Positions 37,273-47,584 of a DNA stretch of 64,000 nt are shown one piece after another. Made by a program: the position numbers and the translations under genes. The notes beneath the pieces were generated by a model. That model was not told the origin of the DNA and did no database searches. It worked only from the letters and a program-made list of their open reading frames with translations. Source of the stretch: Shewanella mangrovisoli (lineage in GTDB: Bacteria; Pseudomonadota; Gammaproteobacteria; Enterobacterales; Shewanellaceae); assembly GCF_019457635.1 (NCBI RefSeq), contig NZ_CP080412.1:434001-498000 (forward strand), written 5' to 3'. How positions within the stretch are numbered: position 1 is the stretch's first letter; each line of letters starts with the position of its first letter.

Positions 37273-38684
37273 TGGTTGGCTCCTCCCTCGTAGTTACGTT
37301 CACCACGCCATGCTTCTGGACGAGTCACTTTCAAGGAGTCGAGTAAACGTCCAGTTGAGTTGAGTACACGGTATTTGGCGGTGATTTCATCGTACTCGGC
37401 CTGTAAGTAATCCTTACGCGCCTCAAACAGTTCGTTTTCGGTATCGAGTAAGTCGAGTAAGCTGCGTTGACCCAAATTAAACTGTTGGGCGTAGGCAGAT
37501 TGAGTATCTTTTGCCGCCATCACATGGTCACGAATATATTGCTTTTGCGGCGCTAACATTTCATAGGCGTTCCAAGCCAAGTTCACGCCTTCAACCACTT
37601 CGCGTTGTGCGCGTTGACGGATTTCTTTAGCTTCACCTAATTTGTAAGCGGTTTCTTTTTCGCGGGCGAGATCTTTACCACCTGCGAACAGGTTGTACCT
37701 TACTCTCACCATGGCCACGAGATCGTTGTTGTAGCCACCGACGTTTTGGCTGGCTAATGCGCTAACGCCGTCTTCGCCGCCCACATCGTTGTTCCAGTTA
37801 CCATTCAGTTCTAACGAAACCTGAGGGTAGTAACTGGCTTGTACTGAAGAACGCTCATTTTCCGCAGCACGAATATCATTGGCCGCAGATTTGAGAATGG
37901 GATGGTTTTCCTGCGCATCGGTAAGACCTGAGTTGAGGTCCTTAGGCAGTAGATCCGCATCCGGTACTGGCTGAATTAAATCAACAGGATCGGCTGCAAC
38001 AACACGGATAAACTGTGCTTTGGCATCAAGCAAATTATTACGTGCCGAAATCACGTTAGCATTGGCACGTGCGAGACGACCAGTGATTTGCGAGAGATCC
38101 GCAGTGGAACCTAAACCTGAGTCGGTACGTTGTTTGATTTGCTCGTAAATCTCTTTATGGCTGTTGAGATTTTTCTCTGCCAGCTTGAGCACTTCATCGG
38201 TACGCAGATAGTTTAAGTAGACTTTACTGACATCTAGGGCCATATCCTCTGCTGCCGCAAGCAGAGCCCATTGGTCTGCACTGGCTTCAAAGCTATAACG
38301 ATCAACTTCACTGCTGGTATAAAAACCATCGAATAGCATTTGCTTTAAGCTAACGCCAAACTCACCACGGTTCAGCTCAGCAACACCACTGCTATCAACA
38401 TCACCTACATTAGGACGTCGGCGAGTCGATACACTGTCTGTTTGCTCATAACCATAGCCGCCAGTCACATCAATGGTTGGCATGTAGCCAGCAATGGCTT
38501 GGTTTACTTGCTCTTCTCTGGCTTTGAAGCGGTTAAAGGCAACGCGCAAGTCTGGATTGGTATCGAGTGTATATGCTACCGCTTGCTCTAGTGTTTGGCT
38601 TTGAGCCGAAAGTGGTAACAGTATCACTGACAATACAACAGCTAGTTTTGAACATTGAAATTGTCGTCTTACTGAAGTCTTCAT
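37269..38684 (-). CDS. aggA: TolC-family outer-membrane channel AggA
   Basis: Outer-membrane exit duct for the type I secretion of BpfA. In LapA-type adhesins the secretion intermediate stays plugged in this channel. The 471-residue product has a signal peptide ending AQSQ and the repeated TolC domains, with LEQAVAYTLDTNPDLRVAFNRFKAREEQ near the N-terminus given here in part as AVAYTLDTNPDLR, the mid-protein VSARNNLLDAKAQF-like helix, and GQRSLLDLLDTENELFEA at the C-terminal repeat. The name AggA comes from Shewanella work on autoaggregation. It is followed by the lipoprotein gene with ATGA overlap. Confidence 0.92.
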   Translation of the reverse strand: MKTSVRRQFQCSKLAVVLSVILLPLSAQSQTLEQAVAYTLDTNPDLRVAFNRFKAREEQVNQAIAGYMPTIDVTGGYGYEQTDSVSTRRRPNVGDVDSSGVAELNRGEFGVSLKQMLFDGFYTSSEVDRYSFEASADQWALLAAAEDMALDVSKVYLNYLRTDEVLKLAEKNLNSHKEIYEQIKQRTDSGLGSTADLSQITGRLARANANVISARNNLLDAKAQFIRVVAADPVDLIQPVPDADLLPKDLNSGLTDAQENHPILKSAANDIRAAENERSSVQASYYPQVSLELNGNWNNDVGGEDGVSALASQNVGGYNNDLVAMVRVRYNLFAGGKDLAREKETAYKLGEAKEIRQRAQREVVEGVNLAWNAYEMLAPQKQYIRDHVMAAKDTQSAYAQQFNLGQRSLLDLLDTENELFEARKDYLQAEYDEITAKYRVLNSTGRLLDSLKVTRPEAWRGERNYEGGANQ

Positions 38685-38710
38685 TGCAAACCTCCCGGTT
38701 TATAACAGGC

Positions 38711-40093
38711 TTAACGCTCTCTGAGCGCAGTATCCTTAGCCCTTAAAATTGGATTTAAAATGTACTCAAGAATGGATCTTTGTCCGGTGATAACGTCAAC
38801 AGTTGTTAACATCCCCGGGATAATTGGCATCTCTGTGCCATCGTCTTTTATTAAGCTGGATTCTTCGGTTCTCACCTTTATAAGGTAGAAGCTATTTCCT
38901 TCGTCGTCCTGTGATGTATCGGCACTAATATGCTCGACTGTACCTTTTAGGCCGCCGTAACGGGTAAAATCGTAGGCTGTGACCTTAACTACTGCGGGTA
39001 ATCCGGTGTGAAGAAACGCGATATCCTTAGGCAGGATCTTGGTTTCGATCAGTAGTTGGTCCTCGGAGGGCACGATTTCAACGATATCGACACCAGGCTG
39101 AACAACACCACCCAGAGTGTTGATATGCACAGATTTAATAGTGCCGTTCACCGGTGAGGTAATAATCGCTTTACTGACTTTATCCTGCGCGCCGACTTGA
39201 GCCTCGTTCATGCGTGATAAACGAGTCTGAGTTTCGTTCAGCTGCGCACGAAGATCGGCGGCGTAAACGAATACGGCTTCACGGCGTTTGAGAATCGCTT
39301 CGTCTAATGCGGCCTTCAGCTTAGGTCTTAGCAATCGTAAGGAATTGAGCTCACCCTGGGCGTCGTTTACGGCGCGCTCAAGCTTCAGTAATTCTACCTC
39401 AGGCACAATGCCTTTTTTCGCCAGTGGTCGAGTGAGTTCTAACTCACGAGAAATCAGCTGCATACTGGTGGTCAAGGTCGTGGTTTTTGAGGCGAGATCG
39501 TCAATCTCTTGCTGCCTTTGTTGGATCTGACGCACCAAAATTTCCAGCTGATTGCTCAAGTTATCTAAACGGCCGTTGTATTCCTCTTGCTGCCTTTTCA
39601 CTAATGCAGGTTCAGCCTCTGTCAGATTCTCTGGGAAGACTAACGCCTTTTTAGTGATTTTTACTTGCTCACGCCAGTCGGAGGTCATGTCCGAAATCAA
39701 TATGCTATCTAGCTCGGCACGCATACGGATCGCATTGGTTTTTAAGCCAAAGACTTCCTGTTCCTGCTGAGCAAAGTCGGAGCGAAAACGCGTGTCATCG
39801 ATGCGAACCAAAGGTTGGCCTTTAGTGACGAGATCGCCTTCACGGACATAGAGCTCCTGCATGATCCCACCATCGAGGCTTTGGATGACCTGCACTTGCG
39901 ATGAGGGGATCACTTTACCTGAACCTGTGGTGACCTTGTCTAATTGAGCAAACCCGGCCCATAGCAGGAAGCAGGCAACCATTGCCGCTAAGGCCCAAAT
40001 AATGAGCCTATGCCCACTGGGGGCATCGGTCATCATAGCGCCATAAACATCATCGACCATGTCCAAATCATTTGCGGTTAGATTTTTACTCAT
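38711..40093 (-). CDS. lapC: Type I secretion membrane-fusion protein (HlyD/LapC family)
   Basis: Periplasmic adaptor joining the ABC transporter to the outer-membrane channel. The 460-residue product has one membrane helix (about 30-49, IIWALAAMVACFLLWAGF), the lipoyl-like half motif GKVIPSSQVQVIQSLDGG, long coiled-coil hairpins (about 100-310), and the C-terminal GTIKSVHINTLGGVVQPG with the HlyD signature region KVTAYDFTRYGGLKG. The start overlaps the transporter stop by four bases, implying coupled translation. Confidence 0.93.
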   Translation of the reverse strand: MSKNLTANDLDMVDDVYGAMMTDAPSGHRLIIWALAAMVACFLLWAGFAQLDKVTTGSGKVIPSSQVQVIQSLDGGIMQELYVREGDLVTKGQPLVRIDDTRFRSDFAQQEQEVFGLKTNAIRMRAELDSILISDMTSDWREQVKITKKALVFPENLTEAEPALVKRQQEEYNGRLDNLSNQLEILVRQIQQRQQEIDDLASKTTTLTTSMQLISRELELTRPLAKKGIVPEVELLKLERAVNDAQGELNSLRLLRPKLKAALDEAILKRREAVFVYAADLRAQLNETQTRLSRMNEAQVGAQDKVSKAIITSPVNGTIKSVHINTLGGVVQPGVDIVEIVPSEDQLLIETKILPKDIAFLHTGLPAVVKVTAYDFTRYGGLKGTVEHISADTSQDDEGNSFYLIKVRTEESSLIKDDGTEMPIIPGMLTTVDVITGQRSILEYILNPILRAKDTALRER

Positions 40094-42267
40094 TTTTTAG
40101 GGCCTCCAGTCACTAGGCCAAAATTGAGTTTTTCTAACACTTCGGCTTTAGGGCCATCAGCAACCACATGGCCACGTTCCAACACGATTATGCGGTCAAC
40201 CAATTGTAATAAATGCATTTTGTGAGTGATCAGCAGTAAGGTTCTGTCCTTACTGACATTTTGCATGGAGCGAATAAATTGCTGCTCTGCTCGGGCATCC
40301 AAACTGGCTGTAGGCTCATCCATTAACAGCACTGGCGGATCGTTCAGTGTCGCACGGGCAAGCGCAACGGTTTGTCGTTGGCCGCGGCTCAATGACATAC
40401 CGCCTTCACCAACTTGCTGATCTAATCCTTCCGCTTCCAAGTGGGTGAACTGACTGACGCCAGAAAGTTGTACTGCACGGATCAGTTGATGCTCGGTTAC
40501 TTGGCGGGTTCCAAACAGAATGTTATCTCTGATGGTGCCATGGAACAGGGTGACGTCCTGTGGCAAATAGCCAAAGTTACGGCGCAGATCGCTAGGATGA
40601 ATTTGCGCTGAGTCGACGCCATCGTAACGCAGGCTTCCGGTTGTGGGTTGGAATAGGCCAACTAACAGCTTGGCTAGCGTACTCTTACCTGAACCATTGC
40701 GGCCAATGATGGCAAGGCGCTCACCAGGATTAATGGTGAGCGTCATAGGGTAGAGTACGGGCTTTTCAGAACCTGGATAGCTAAAGCCTACGTGATCGGC
40801 GTTGATTTTACCCATCAAGCGTTGTTTGCTGACGAGATGGCCTTTATTCTCGAATTCGTCTTCTTGCACCATCAGCTCATTGAGCTGGCGCAATGCGCTG
40901 GCTGTATGGTTGGCGCGGGTCATCAAACCTGCTAGCTGCGCCATTGGTGCTATGGCTCGGCTTGATAACATCACTGCCGCAATAATGCCGCCCATGGAAA
41001 TGGCGTTATCGGCAACTCGGTAGACCCCTAAAATCACTACGCATACAACCGTAAATTGCACGATGAAGTTTGCCATATTGGAAACTGAGTTGGAGAGCTT
41101 TTTCGATCTTAGTTGCCAGTTTGCGCTATGGCCTATCATCTGCTGCCAGCTTCGCTGCACAATCCCTTCGGCACCGTTGGCTTTAATTGATTCCAGTGCC
41201 GAGAGGCTTTCGATCAGATGACCGTGTTTTAAGCTGGAAAACTTATTTCCTTCCTCAATCGCCGCCTTTAACTTGGGTTGGGTATAAAGGGTAAAACCGA
41301 TAATGATTAAGCCGCCGACTACGGGAATAACTGCTAAATCACCAGCAACAATATAAATAATGATGAGGAAAAATAGCGCGAACGGTAAGTCGACCAGCGT
41401 GGTGATAGTTGCTGACGTTAAAATCTCGCGAATATTGTCGAACTCACCGAGCTGTTTCGCCATGCCGCCGATACTGGGGGAGCGCCTTTCTAAAGGGATA
41501 CCAATCGCTTTAGCAAACAACTGAGACGATACGATAATATCGACCTTTTTACCCGCAACATCAATTAAGTAGCTGCGTAGTTGTCGCATGACTAAGTCAA
41601 ATAAATAGGCGATGGATGCACCTATAGCTAATACCCAAAGCGACTCGAAGGCTAGGTTAGGCACAACCTTGTCATACACGTTCATGATGAACAGAGGAGA
41701 TACGAGCGCAAAGATGTTGACCAGTACCGAGGCGATTAACGCATCTCGGTAAATTGGCGCAGAGTCTTTTAAGGTTTGCACGAGCCAATGGGTCTTATTG
41801 TCATGCAAGTAAACATCGAACCCCATGTCGCCTCGGTATTCCTGCTTCACGAGGAATAAATAGCCGACATATAAGGTTTCGAGTGACTCTATTGTGAGTA
41901 CTTCTTCACCGCCAGTTTCAGGCAGTTGAATCACCGCCCTATCGGACTCGAGGTTGAGTTCGCGTAGGATGCAGGCTTTTTTGTCTTTCAATAACAGAAT
42001 ACATGGCAGCAATATCGGGGATATTTCATTTAACCCTTTGCGCGATAATTTTGCTGCTAATCCTGCCCGTGAGGCTGCTTGAGGGACTAAATCTGGCGTT
42101 AATGCTGCTCCAGACAAAGGCAGGCCTGCCGCAAGTGAATCACTTGAGCATGGATTTCCAAAATGTTCAGTGAGCAACACTAAACAATCAAGTAGAGGGT
42201 CGACTATTACCCGCTGTGAAGCGGAAATAGTCCACTGCTCAACTTTTTCTGAGGCTGTAACAGGCAC
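40090..42267 (-). CDS. lapB: Type I secretion ABC transporter with C39-like domain (LapB family)
   Basis: Exports the adhesin across the inner membrane. The 725-residue product has an N-terminal C39-peptidase-like domain (about 15-140), a six-helix membrane domain (about 165-450), and an ATPase with Walker A GRNGSGKST, signature LSRGQRQ and Walker B VLLMDEPTASLD. In the C39-like domain the catalytic Cys position is occupied by Pro (DPLLDCLVLLTEHFG), so it should bind substrate without cutting it, as in HlyB-type exporters. The start codon is GTG. It lies 88 bases after bpfA, with a small hairpin between. Confidence 0.93.
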   Translation of the reverse strand: MPVTASEKVEQWTISASQRVIVDPLLDCLVLLTEHFGNPCSSDSLAAGLPLSGAALTPDLVPQAASRAGLAAKLSRKGLNEISPILLPCILLLKDKKACILRELNLESDRAVIQLPETGGEEVLTIESLETLYVGYLFLVKQEYRGDMGFDVYLHDNKTHWLVQTLKDSAPIYRDALIASVLVNIFALVSPLFIMNVYDKVVPNLAFESLWVLAIGASIAYLFDLVMRQLRSYLIDVAGKKVDIIVSSQLFAKAIGIPLERRSPSIGGMAKQLGEFDNIREILTSATITTLVDLPFALFFLIIIYIVAGDLAVIPVVGGLIIIGFTLYTQPKLKAAIEEGNKFSSLKHGHLIESLSALESIKANGAEGIVQRSWQQMIGHSANWQLRSKKLSNSVSNMANFIVQFTVVCVVILGVYRVADNAISMGGIIAAVMLSSRAIAPMAQLAGLMTRANHTASALRQLNELMVQEDEFENKGHLVSKQRLMGKINADHVGFSYPGSEKPVLYPMTLTINPGERLAIIGRNGSGKSTLAKLLVGLFQPTTGSLRYDGVDSAQIHPSDLRRNFGYLPQDVTLFHGTIRDNILFGTRQVTEHQLIRAVQLSGVSQFTHLEAEGLDQQVGEGGMSLSRGQRQTVALARATLNDPPVLLMDEPTASLDARAEQQFIRSMQNVSKDRTLLLITHKMHLLQLVDRIIVLERGHVVADGPKAEVLEKLNFGLVTGGPKK

Positions 42268-42320
42268 CTACTTATCTATCCTTTGATTTTTATTTGATTA
42301 TCAGAAGTATGGGTCATGAT

Positions 42321-42340
42321 GGCCTATATTTCTATAGGCC
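42321..42340 (-). promoter_or_regulatory. GAAA-tetraloop hairpin between bpfA and its exporter
   Basis: On the minus strand, GGCCTATA, loop GAAA, TATAGGCC: a perfect 8-bp stem closed by a GNRA tetraloop, 16 bases after the bpfA stop. No T-tract follows. It could protect the long bpfA mRNA or reduce read-through into the exporter genes. The role is inference. Confidence 0.55.
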
Positions 42341-42355
42341 ATATGAACAGATCTT

Positions 42356-45300
42356 CTAAGGAATTATAGTGCCATTATTGTTATGTGGATCGGTCAATGG
42401 TGTTACGCCCTGTGGTGCATCAGGTGTGACAGGGGCTGTATCGATGATCAGAGGGCCGTTACCATTAGTGCCCAATAGCCCATTGATGACTCCTGCATTG
42501 TCGGTTGCACTATATTGGTTAAACAGATTAACCCCATCTAGTACGATATGTTGATCGAATACGCCATCCTTGTTTGCATCGATATCAATGACAGTTGAAC
42601 CATTGTTATCTAAGCTAAAGTTCAGATAGCTTTCTAGAGTATTAGCGGTTTCTCCTTGGAGTAGATCGCTAAGATCCAGCTTATCTTCTCTCACATTAAA
42701 GTCCATGATGTGGTCTGTACCTTGGTCGGCATCTGCATAACGCCACAGGAAGGTATCATTACCGCTATCACCACGCAGGACGTCATCACCTAGGCCACCA
42801 ATTAAGGTGTCGTTACCAGCACCACCACGAAGAGCATCGTTGTGGCTACCACCATCAATGTAATCGTCCCCAGTGTGTCCGTAGAGGATGTCTGAGCCAG
42901 ACTGACCATAAATTCGATCGTTGCCACTACCACCATTGACCACATCTGCTCTTTGAGAGGCAACGTCATTGGCTAATAGCAGACCATCACCATCAACTAT
43001 GCTATTGGAGCCACTTAAAGTACCGGTCATAATATGGTGAGTCAGTAAGTCATTGACTGACAATTCTAAGTCATCATCTGAGCCATAGTTGGCAGTACCA
43101 GTCTTACCTGCATAGATAACATCGTCACCTTTACCAGTTTCAATATGATCATTGCCGTCACCACCACTTACCACTTGAGCGCTGCTATTGGTATAACTCT
43201 TGTGGATGCCATAAGTCGCAGCTACTTCATCACCAGAGCTATTAGTGATAAAGCCACCATGCGATCCTCCGAGTGTGACATTTAATATTTTTTGATTTCG
43301 ATTAGATGCACTTTCACCGTCAACGACAAGGATGGTGTCATTTAAACTAGAGCCTTGAGTTGAGATAGCATTGGCGTCAGCAATATTAATACCATCGGCA
43401 TTAATCGGATTGACATCAATCTTCAAGGTGGCGCTTGCTTTATCACCGTCGCCATCTTGGGTGGTGTAGGTGAAGGTTTCGATTGCACCTGCTGCTGGAA
43501 TGGTGTTCGCACTCGCCGTTAACTGATAGTGGTAAGTACCATCAGCATTAAGGATAAGATTACCGTAGGTTCCTGTTATCGTTGTGCCAACTTGACCTGA
43601 AACACCTGTATCAGTGTGGTCTCCGCTGGCAACGCCAATGACTGTTAACGCACCATCGGCACCAGCCACATCATTAGTGAGCACGTTGCCATCAGTATGC
43701 GGCAGGGTATAGCCATCTCCAGCCACCATACGCACGACTAACTCATAGCTGGTTGCAGCATCCTCATTGGTGTAGATAGATGTCACAATGTTACCATTAC
43801 TATCTTTAAAACCAATAACTTGCATTGTGTACATTTGGCCTTCGTAGTTGAAGGTTACACTGGTTTGACCGACAGTAACGATATCGCGAGATGCCATAGG
43901 ATCGTTGCTATTAGGTGTTTCATTATGGCTAAAGTTCAGCATTAATGTAACTGGTGTTACTACACCGTAAGCATCCGTCACATTAAACGTTACTTTCATG
44001 GTCGCTGCAGTGATTGAAGTACCTGAAGTAATCGAATAGTTGTAGTGTGTAAATGTACCTAGCACTATGTCTTGGTTTAAAGATAATGCGCCATTTAGTG
44101 CGGCATCATTATCGGCAAAACCATAACCTGACTGACTACCATAGGTTGAACCCCAGCGGAGTTGGTCTTTTCCACTGTCGTTGTCTGGGCCGTCGAATGT
44201 GTTGACATTGGAGCCTCCAGTCGTACTGGTCCAGTTGGCAACAATGCCTGAGAAGTTAAAGGAATCAACCACTACATCAAGTTGAGCCGTATCGTTTTGG
44301 GCGATGTTGGTATCATCTGCGACAGTGACAGTCACGTTGGAATGTGCGGTATTACCTACGCCATCGACGGCAATAACCTGAATACCATTTACAGTTAGGC
44401 TATTGGTATTGACGCTGTGTGGCAGATTCGTTAGTAGCTCTGCAGTCACAGTGACATCACCTTGCTCACCCGCATTAATACGATCCCAATCTAGGGTTAA
44501 GCGAATCGCCTCACGTCCATATACAGTACCGACCAATTGGCCTTGGTCATTTAGTGCCCAATGAATCTGAGCGTTGATACCCACCACAGAAATATTGCTA
44601 ATATCACCAAACTGGAAGCTACCAATCGAGTTGCTACCTGATTTAAAGCTTAGTGTTTGAACACTTGAATCTGGTGCTCCTGCTTGTAAATCGGCTTCAT
44701 TCAAGGTGGCAAAAGTATTAGGTGTCAGTGCTACAGGCGCAAGCGGTGTAGTACTTGGTGGATCTAAATGTACATTCAGATTACCAGTTGATTTATCTCC
44801 ATCACTGTCTGTGGCAGTTACGACAAAGTTCAGATCGAGGCTTTGGCTTGAACTCACAATGGTTTGTGCAGTAGTACCAGTGAATTGGAAGCTGGTACCA
44901 CTCAGTGCAGATAGCTCAATGTAAGCGATAGAACCCACGTTTTGGATGAGTTGACCACTTGTAATATTGCCTTCATGTAACAAGTTACCTTGATCATCAT
45001 AGGCTTTATAGTGGATTTGTGCCGCTCCTGTGAAGCTAAAGCTTGCGGTCGCAGCATCTTCGGAATAATCCACAATTAATACTTCATTGCCATCCACAAA
45101 TGGGTTTGCAACACCGAAACCGTTATTAGTACCGTTTACTTGAGCAACGTTATTATTGCCATCACGTGCCGTGAGGGTGAAGGCGATATCCGCATCTGCT
45201 GGAATCTTAGTTATATCGTTATAAACACCATAACCATGGGTGTCAGGATCATAAGTGACATACACTGCTTCACCGATACCACCTTTTCCTCCAATAAGCC

Positions 45301-47584
45301 CAGCAATTTGGATTGTTGAAAGCTTATCAATACTCTGATTCATATCGAGAGTGTATTGATCAGTTGTTGGGTCGGTTGTTAAGGTGAAGATCAACGTCTG
45401 ATTTTCTGCGCCTGTATAAGCAGAAGCCGTGCCGTTGGTATCGGTATAGGCGATCAACACATTTGGATGAGTAGGGTCGACATAGTAATAGACTGTGAGT
45501 CCACCCGCTGTAATGCCTGAGTTGGCGAAGGTTGTCGTTGTGCCGTTCCAACCAGCCACGTTTGCACTCAGGCTTACACTGTAGTTATCCATAGCAGTAT
45601 GATCATTACCATCTGCGCCTAGGATATTGAGGGCGCCAACAATATCTGCGGCAGTAGCGCTATTGACGCCTGAACCAGTACTTGGAGCAATAGCGATCAC
45701 GTCATCATTGATGGTAATACTTACATTACCGGTCAATACGCTATTATCGGCACCTACAGCTTCAATGACGATTCCATTGATCAGTGAACTGAGATTCTCG
45801 CCACTTAATCCATTAACCTGCTTGATGTTGTCTAATAGCTCAACATTAACGGTAACAGTACCCGTAGTACCTGCAGCAAGTCCTGATGTCACAGGAGTTC
45901 CACTAAGGGTGACTTTAATTACCTCAACACCACCGACAGTACCGACCAGCGCACCATTCGCTATTGCCCAAACAATACTGACACCTACAGCAAGGTTAGT
46001 TGCCGCAGTGATAGAAGAAGCGTTAAAACGGAATTGTGTAATGTTCTGATTACCCGCGGTAAAGTTAATAGTATTCGAGAAAGTATCAGGAATATTATCG
46101 CGTAGACTGCTTTCATTAACCGTCACACTGCAAGAGTTAGGTTGATATACGGTTGCAGAGTCAGAGCCTGAAGCTGATAAATTACCAACAGGATCAGTTT
46201 GAGTCGCAGTAACTGTGATGCTTTGGCCTGCGGCAGGTGCGGTTTCACTCCAACTGATGACGCCGTTAGCATAGGTATAGTTACCAAAGGTCAGGGTACC
46301 ACTGCCATTATCGGTGAAGTCGGCAAAGCTCAGTTCAATCGCTGCGCCACCGTTGATGGTGAGTGTGACATAGCCACCCGCTTCAAAATCAGTGCCGTTG
46401 ATTGACACTGTAAGCTGCACTCCATCGTTGCCCATTTCTGCGGCGGTTAACAGACCATCACCAGGGTTACCGTCATCGACAATTAATACGGTCGGTGCAT
46501 TTGGTGCGGCAGTTTCAATCACCACATCTTGGGTGACGGTTTTGCTGTTGCCAGCCACGTCGGTGACGGTGGCGACTACGGGGTAGGTGCCGTCAGGCAG
46601 CACGGTACCAGTTAAGTCGACACTCCAGTTACCTTGCGCATCAATCACTAAGCCGTTGGCGGTGGTGTAGACCACGCCGTTGATGGTGACGGCTAAGGTG
46701 CTGTCATCATCCAAATCGACGGTACCGTGGAACACTAAGGTGTTGTCGTTGGTGATAAAGTCCGTGCTGGAGCTGCCAGTGTCTTGGGTGATGCTGGTGA
46801 TGGCCACGGTGTTGCCGTCGCCATCCTCATCAATCTTGGTATCAATCACCACATTTTGGGTGGCACTGGTGGTGTTACCGGCCACGTCGGTGACGGTGGC
46901 GACCACAGGGTAGGTGCCGTCAGGCAGCACGGTACCGGTTAAGTCCACACTCCAGTTACCTTGCGCATCAATCACTAAGCCGTTGGCGGTGGTGTAGACC
47001 ACGCCGTTGATGGTGACGGCTAAGGTGCTGTCATCATCCAAATCGACGGTACCGTGGAACACTAAGGTGTTGTCGTTGGTGATAAAGTCCGTGCTGGAGC
47101 TGCCGGTGTCTTGGGTGATGCTGGTGATGGCCACGGTGTTGCCGTCGCCATCCTCATCAATCTTGGTATCAATCACCACATTTTGGGTGGCACTGGTGGT
47201 GTTACCGGCCACGTCGGTGACGGTGGCGACCACAGGGTAGGTGCCGTCAGGCAGCACGGTACCAGTTAAGTCGACACTCCAGTTACCTTGCGCATCAATC
47301 ACTAAGCCGTTGGCGGTGGTGTAGACCACGCCGTTGATGGTGACGGCTAAGGTGCTGTTGTCATCCAAATCGACGGTACCGTGGAACACTAAGGTGTTGT
47401 CGTTGGTGATAAAGTCCGTGCTGGAGCTGCCAGTGTCTTGGGTGATGCTGGTGATGGCCACGGTGTTGCCGTCGCCATCCTCATCAATCTTGGTATCAAT
47501 CACCACATCTTGGGTGACGGTTTTGCTGTTGCCAGCCACGTCGGTGACGGTGGCGACTACGGGGTAGGTGCCGTCAGGCAGCAC
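42356..47584 (-). CDS. bpfA: BpfA C-terminal fragment (uninterrupted frame)
   Basis: This open frame covers the last three full Ig-like repeats, then unique Ig-like units, domains with cadherin-like patterns (LTNDVAGADGALTVIGV), about six glycine-rich RTX repeats near 42750-43200 (on the minus strand: GGNGNDHIETGKGDDVIYAG, GSGNDRIYGQSG, GDDYIDGGSHNDALRGG) and the C-terminal segment LDLSDLLQGETANTLESYL typical of type I secreted proteins. The apparent ATG-less start inside the array is a consequence of the frame break at 47614. Confidence 0.85.
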   Translation of the reverse strand: MLPDGTYPVVATVTDVAGNSKTVTQDVVIDTKIDEDGDGNTVAITSITQDTGSSSTDFITNDNTLVFHGTVDLDDNSTLAVTINGVVYTTANGLVIDAQGNWSVDLTGTVLPDGTYPVVATVTDVAGNTTSATQNVVIDTKIDEDGDGNTVAITSITQDTGSSSTDFITNDNTLVFHGTVDLDDDSTLAVTINGVVYTTANGLVIDAQGNWSVDLTGTVLPDGTYPVVATVTDVAGNTTSATQNVVIDTKIDEDGDGNTVAITSITQDTGSSSTDFITNDNTLVFHGTVDLDDDSTLAVTINGVVYTTANGLVIDAQGNWSVDLTGTVLPDGTYPVVATVTDVAGNSKTVTQDVVIETAAPNAPTVLIVDDGNPGDGLLTAAEMGNDGVQLTVSINGTDFEAGGYVTLTINGGAAIELSFADFTDNGSGTLTFGNYTYANGVISWSETAPAAGQSITVTATQTDPVGNLSASGSDSATVYQPNSCSVTVNESSLRDNIPDTFSNTINFTAGNQNITQFRFNASSITAATNLAVGVSIVWAIANGALVGTVGGVEVIKVTLSGTPVTSGLAAGTTGTVTVNVELLDNIKQVNGLSGENLSSLINGIVIEAVGADNSVLTGNVSITINDDVIAIAPSTGSGVNSATAADIVGALNILGADGNDHTAMDNYSVSLSANVAGWNGTTTTFANSGITAGGLTVYYYVDPTHPNVLIAYTDTNGTASAYTGAENQTLIFTLTTDPTTDQYTLDMNQSIDKLSTIQIAGLIGGKGGIGEAVYVTYDPDTHGYGVYNDITKIPADADIAFTLTARDGNNNVAQVNGTNNGFGVANPFVDGNEVLIVDYSEDAATASFSFTGAAQIHYKAYDDQGNLLHEGNITSGQLIQNVGSIAYIELSALSGTSFQFTGTTAQTIVSSSQSLDLNFVVTATDSDGDKSTGNLNVHLDPPSTTPLAPVALTPNTFATLNEADLQAGAPDSSVQTLSFKSGSNSIGSFQFGDISNISVVGINAQIHWALNDQGQLVGTVYGREAIRLTLDWDRINAGEQGDVTVTAELLTNLPHSVNTNSLTVNGIQVIAVDGVGNTAHSNVTVTVADDTNIAQNDTAQLDVVVDSFNFSGIVANWTSTTGGSNVNTFDGPDNDSGKDQLRWGSTYGSQSGYGFADNDAALNGALSLNQDIVLGTFTHYNYSITSGTSITAATMKVTFNVTDAYGVVTPVTLMLNFSHNETPNSNDPMASRDIVTVGQTSVTFNYEGQMYTMQVIGFKDSNGNIVTSIYTNEDAATSYELVVRMVAGDGYTLPHTDGNVLTNDVAGADGALTVIGVASGDHTDTGVSGQVGTTITGTYGNLILNADGTYHYQLTASANTIPAAGAIETFTYTTQDGDGDKASATLKIDVNPINADGINIADANAISTQGSSLNDTILVVDGESASNRNQKILNVTLGGSHGGFITNSSGDEVAATYGIHKSYTNSSAQVVSGGDGNDHIETGKGDDVIYAGKTGTANYGSDDDLELSVNDLLTHHIMTGTLSGSNSIVDGDGLLLANDVASQRADVVNGGSGNDRIYGQSGSDILYGHTGDDYIDGGSHNDALRGGAGNDTLIGGLGDDVLRGDSGNDTFLWRYADADQGTDHIMDFNVREDKLDLSDLLQGETANTLESYLNFSLDNNGSTVIDIDANKDGVFDQHIVLDGVNLFNQYSATDNAGVINGLLGTNGNGPLIIDTAPVTPDAPQGVTPLTDPHNNNGTIIP

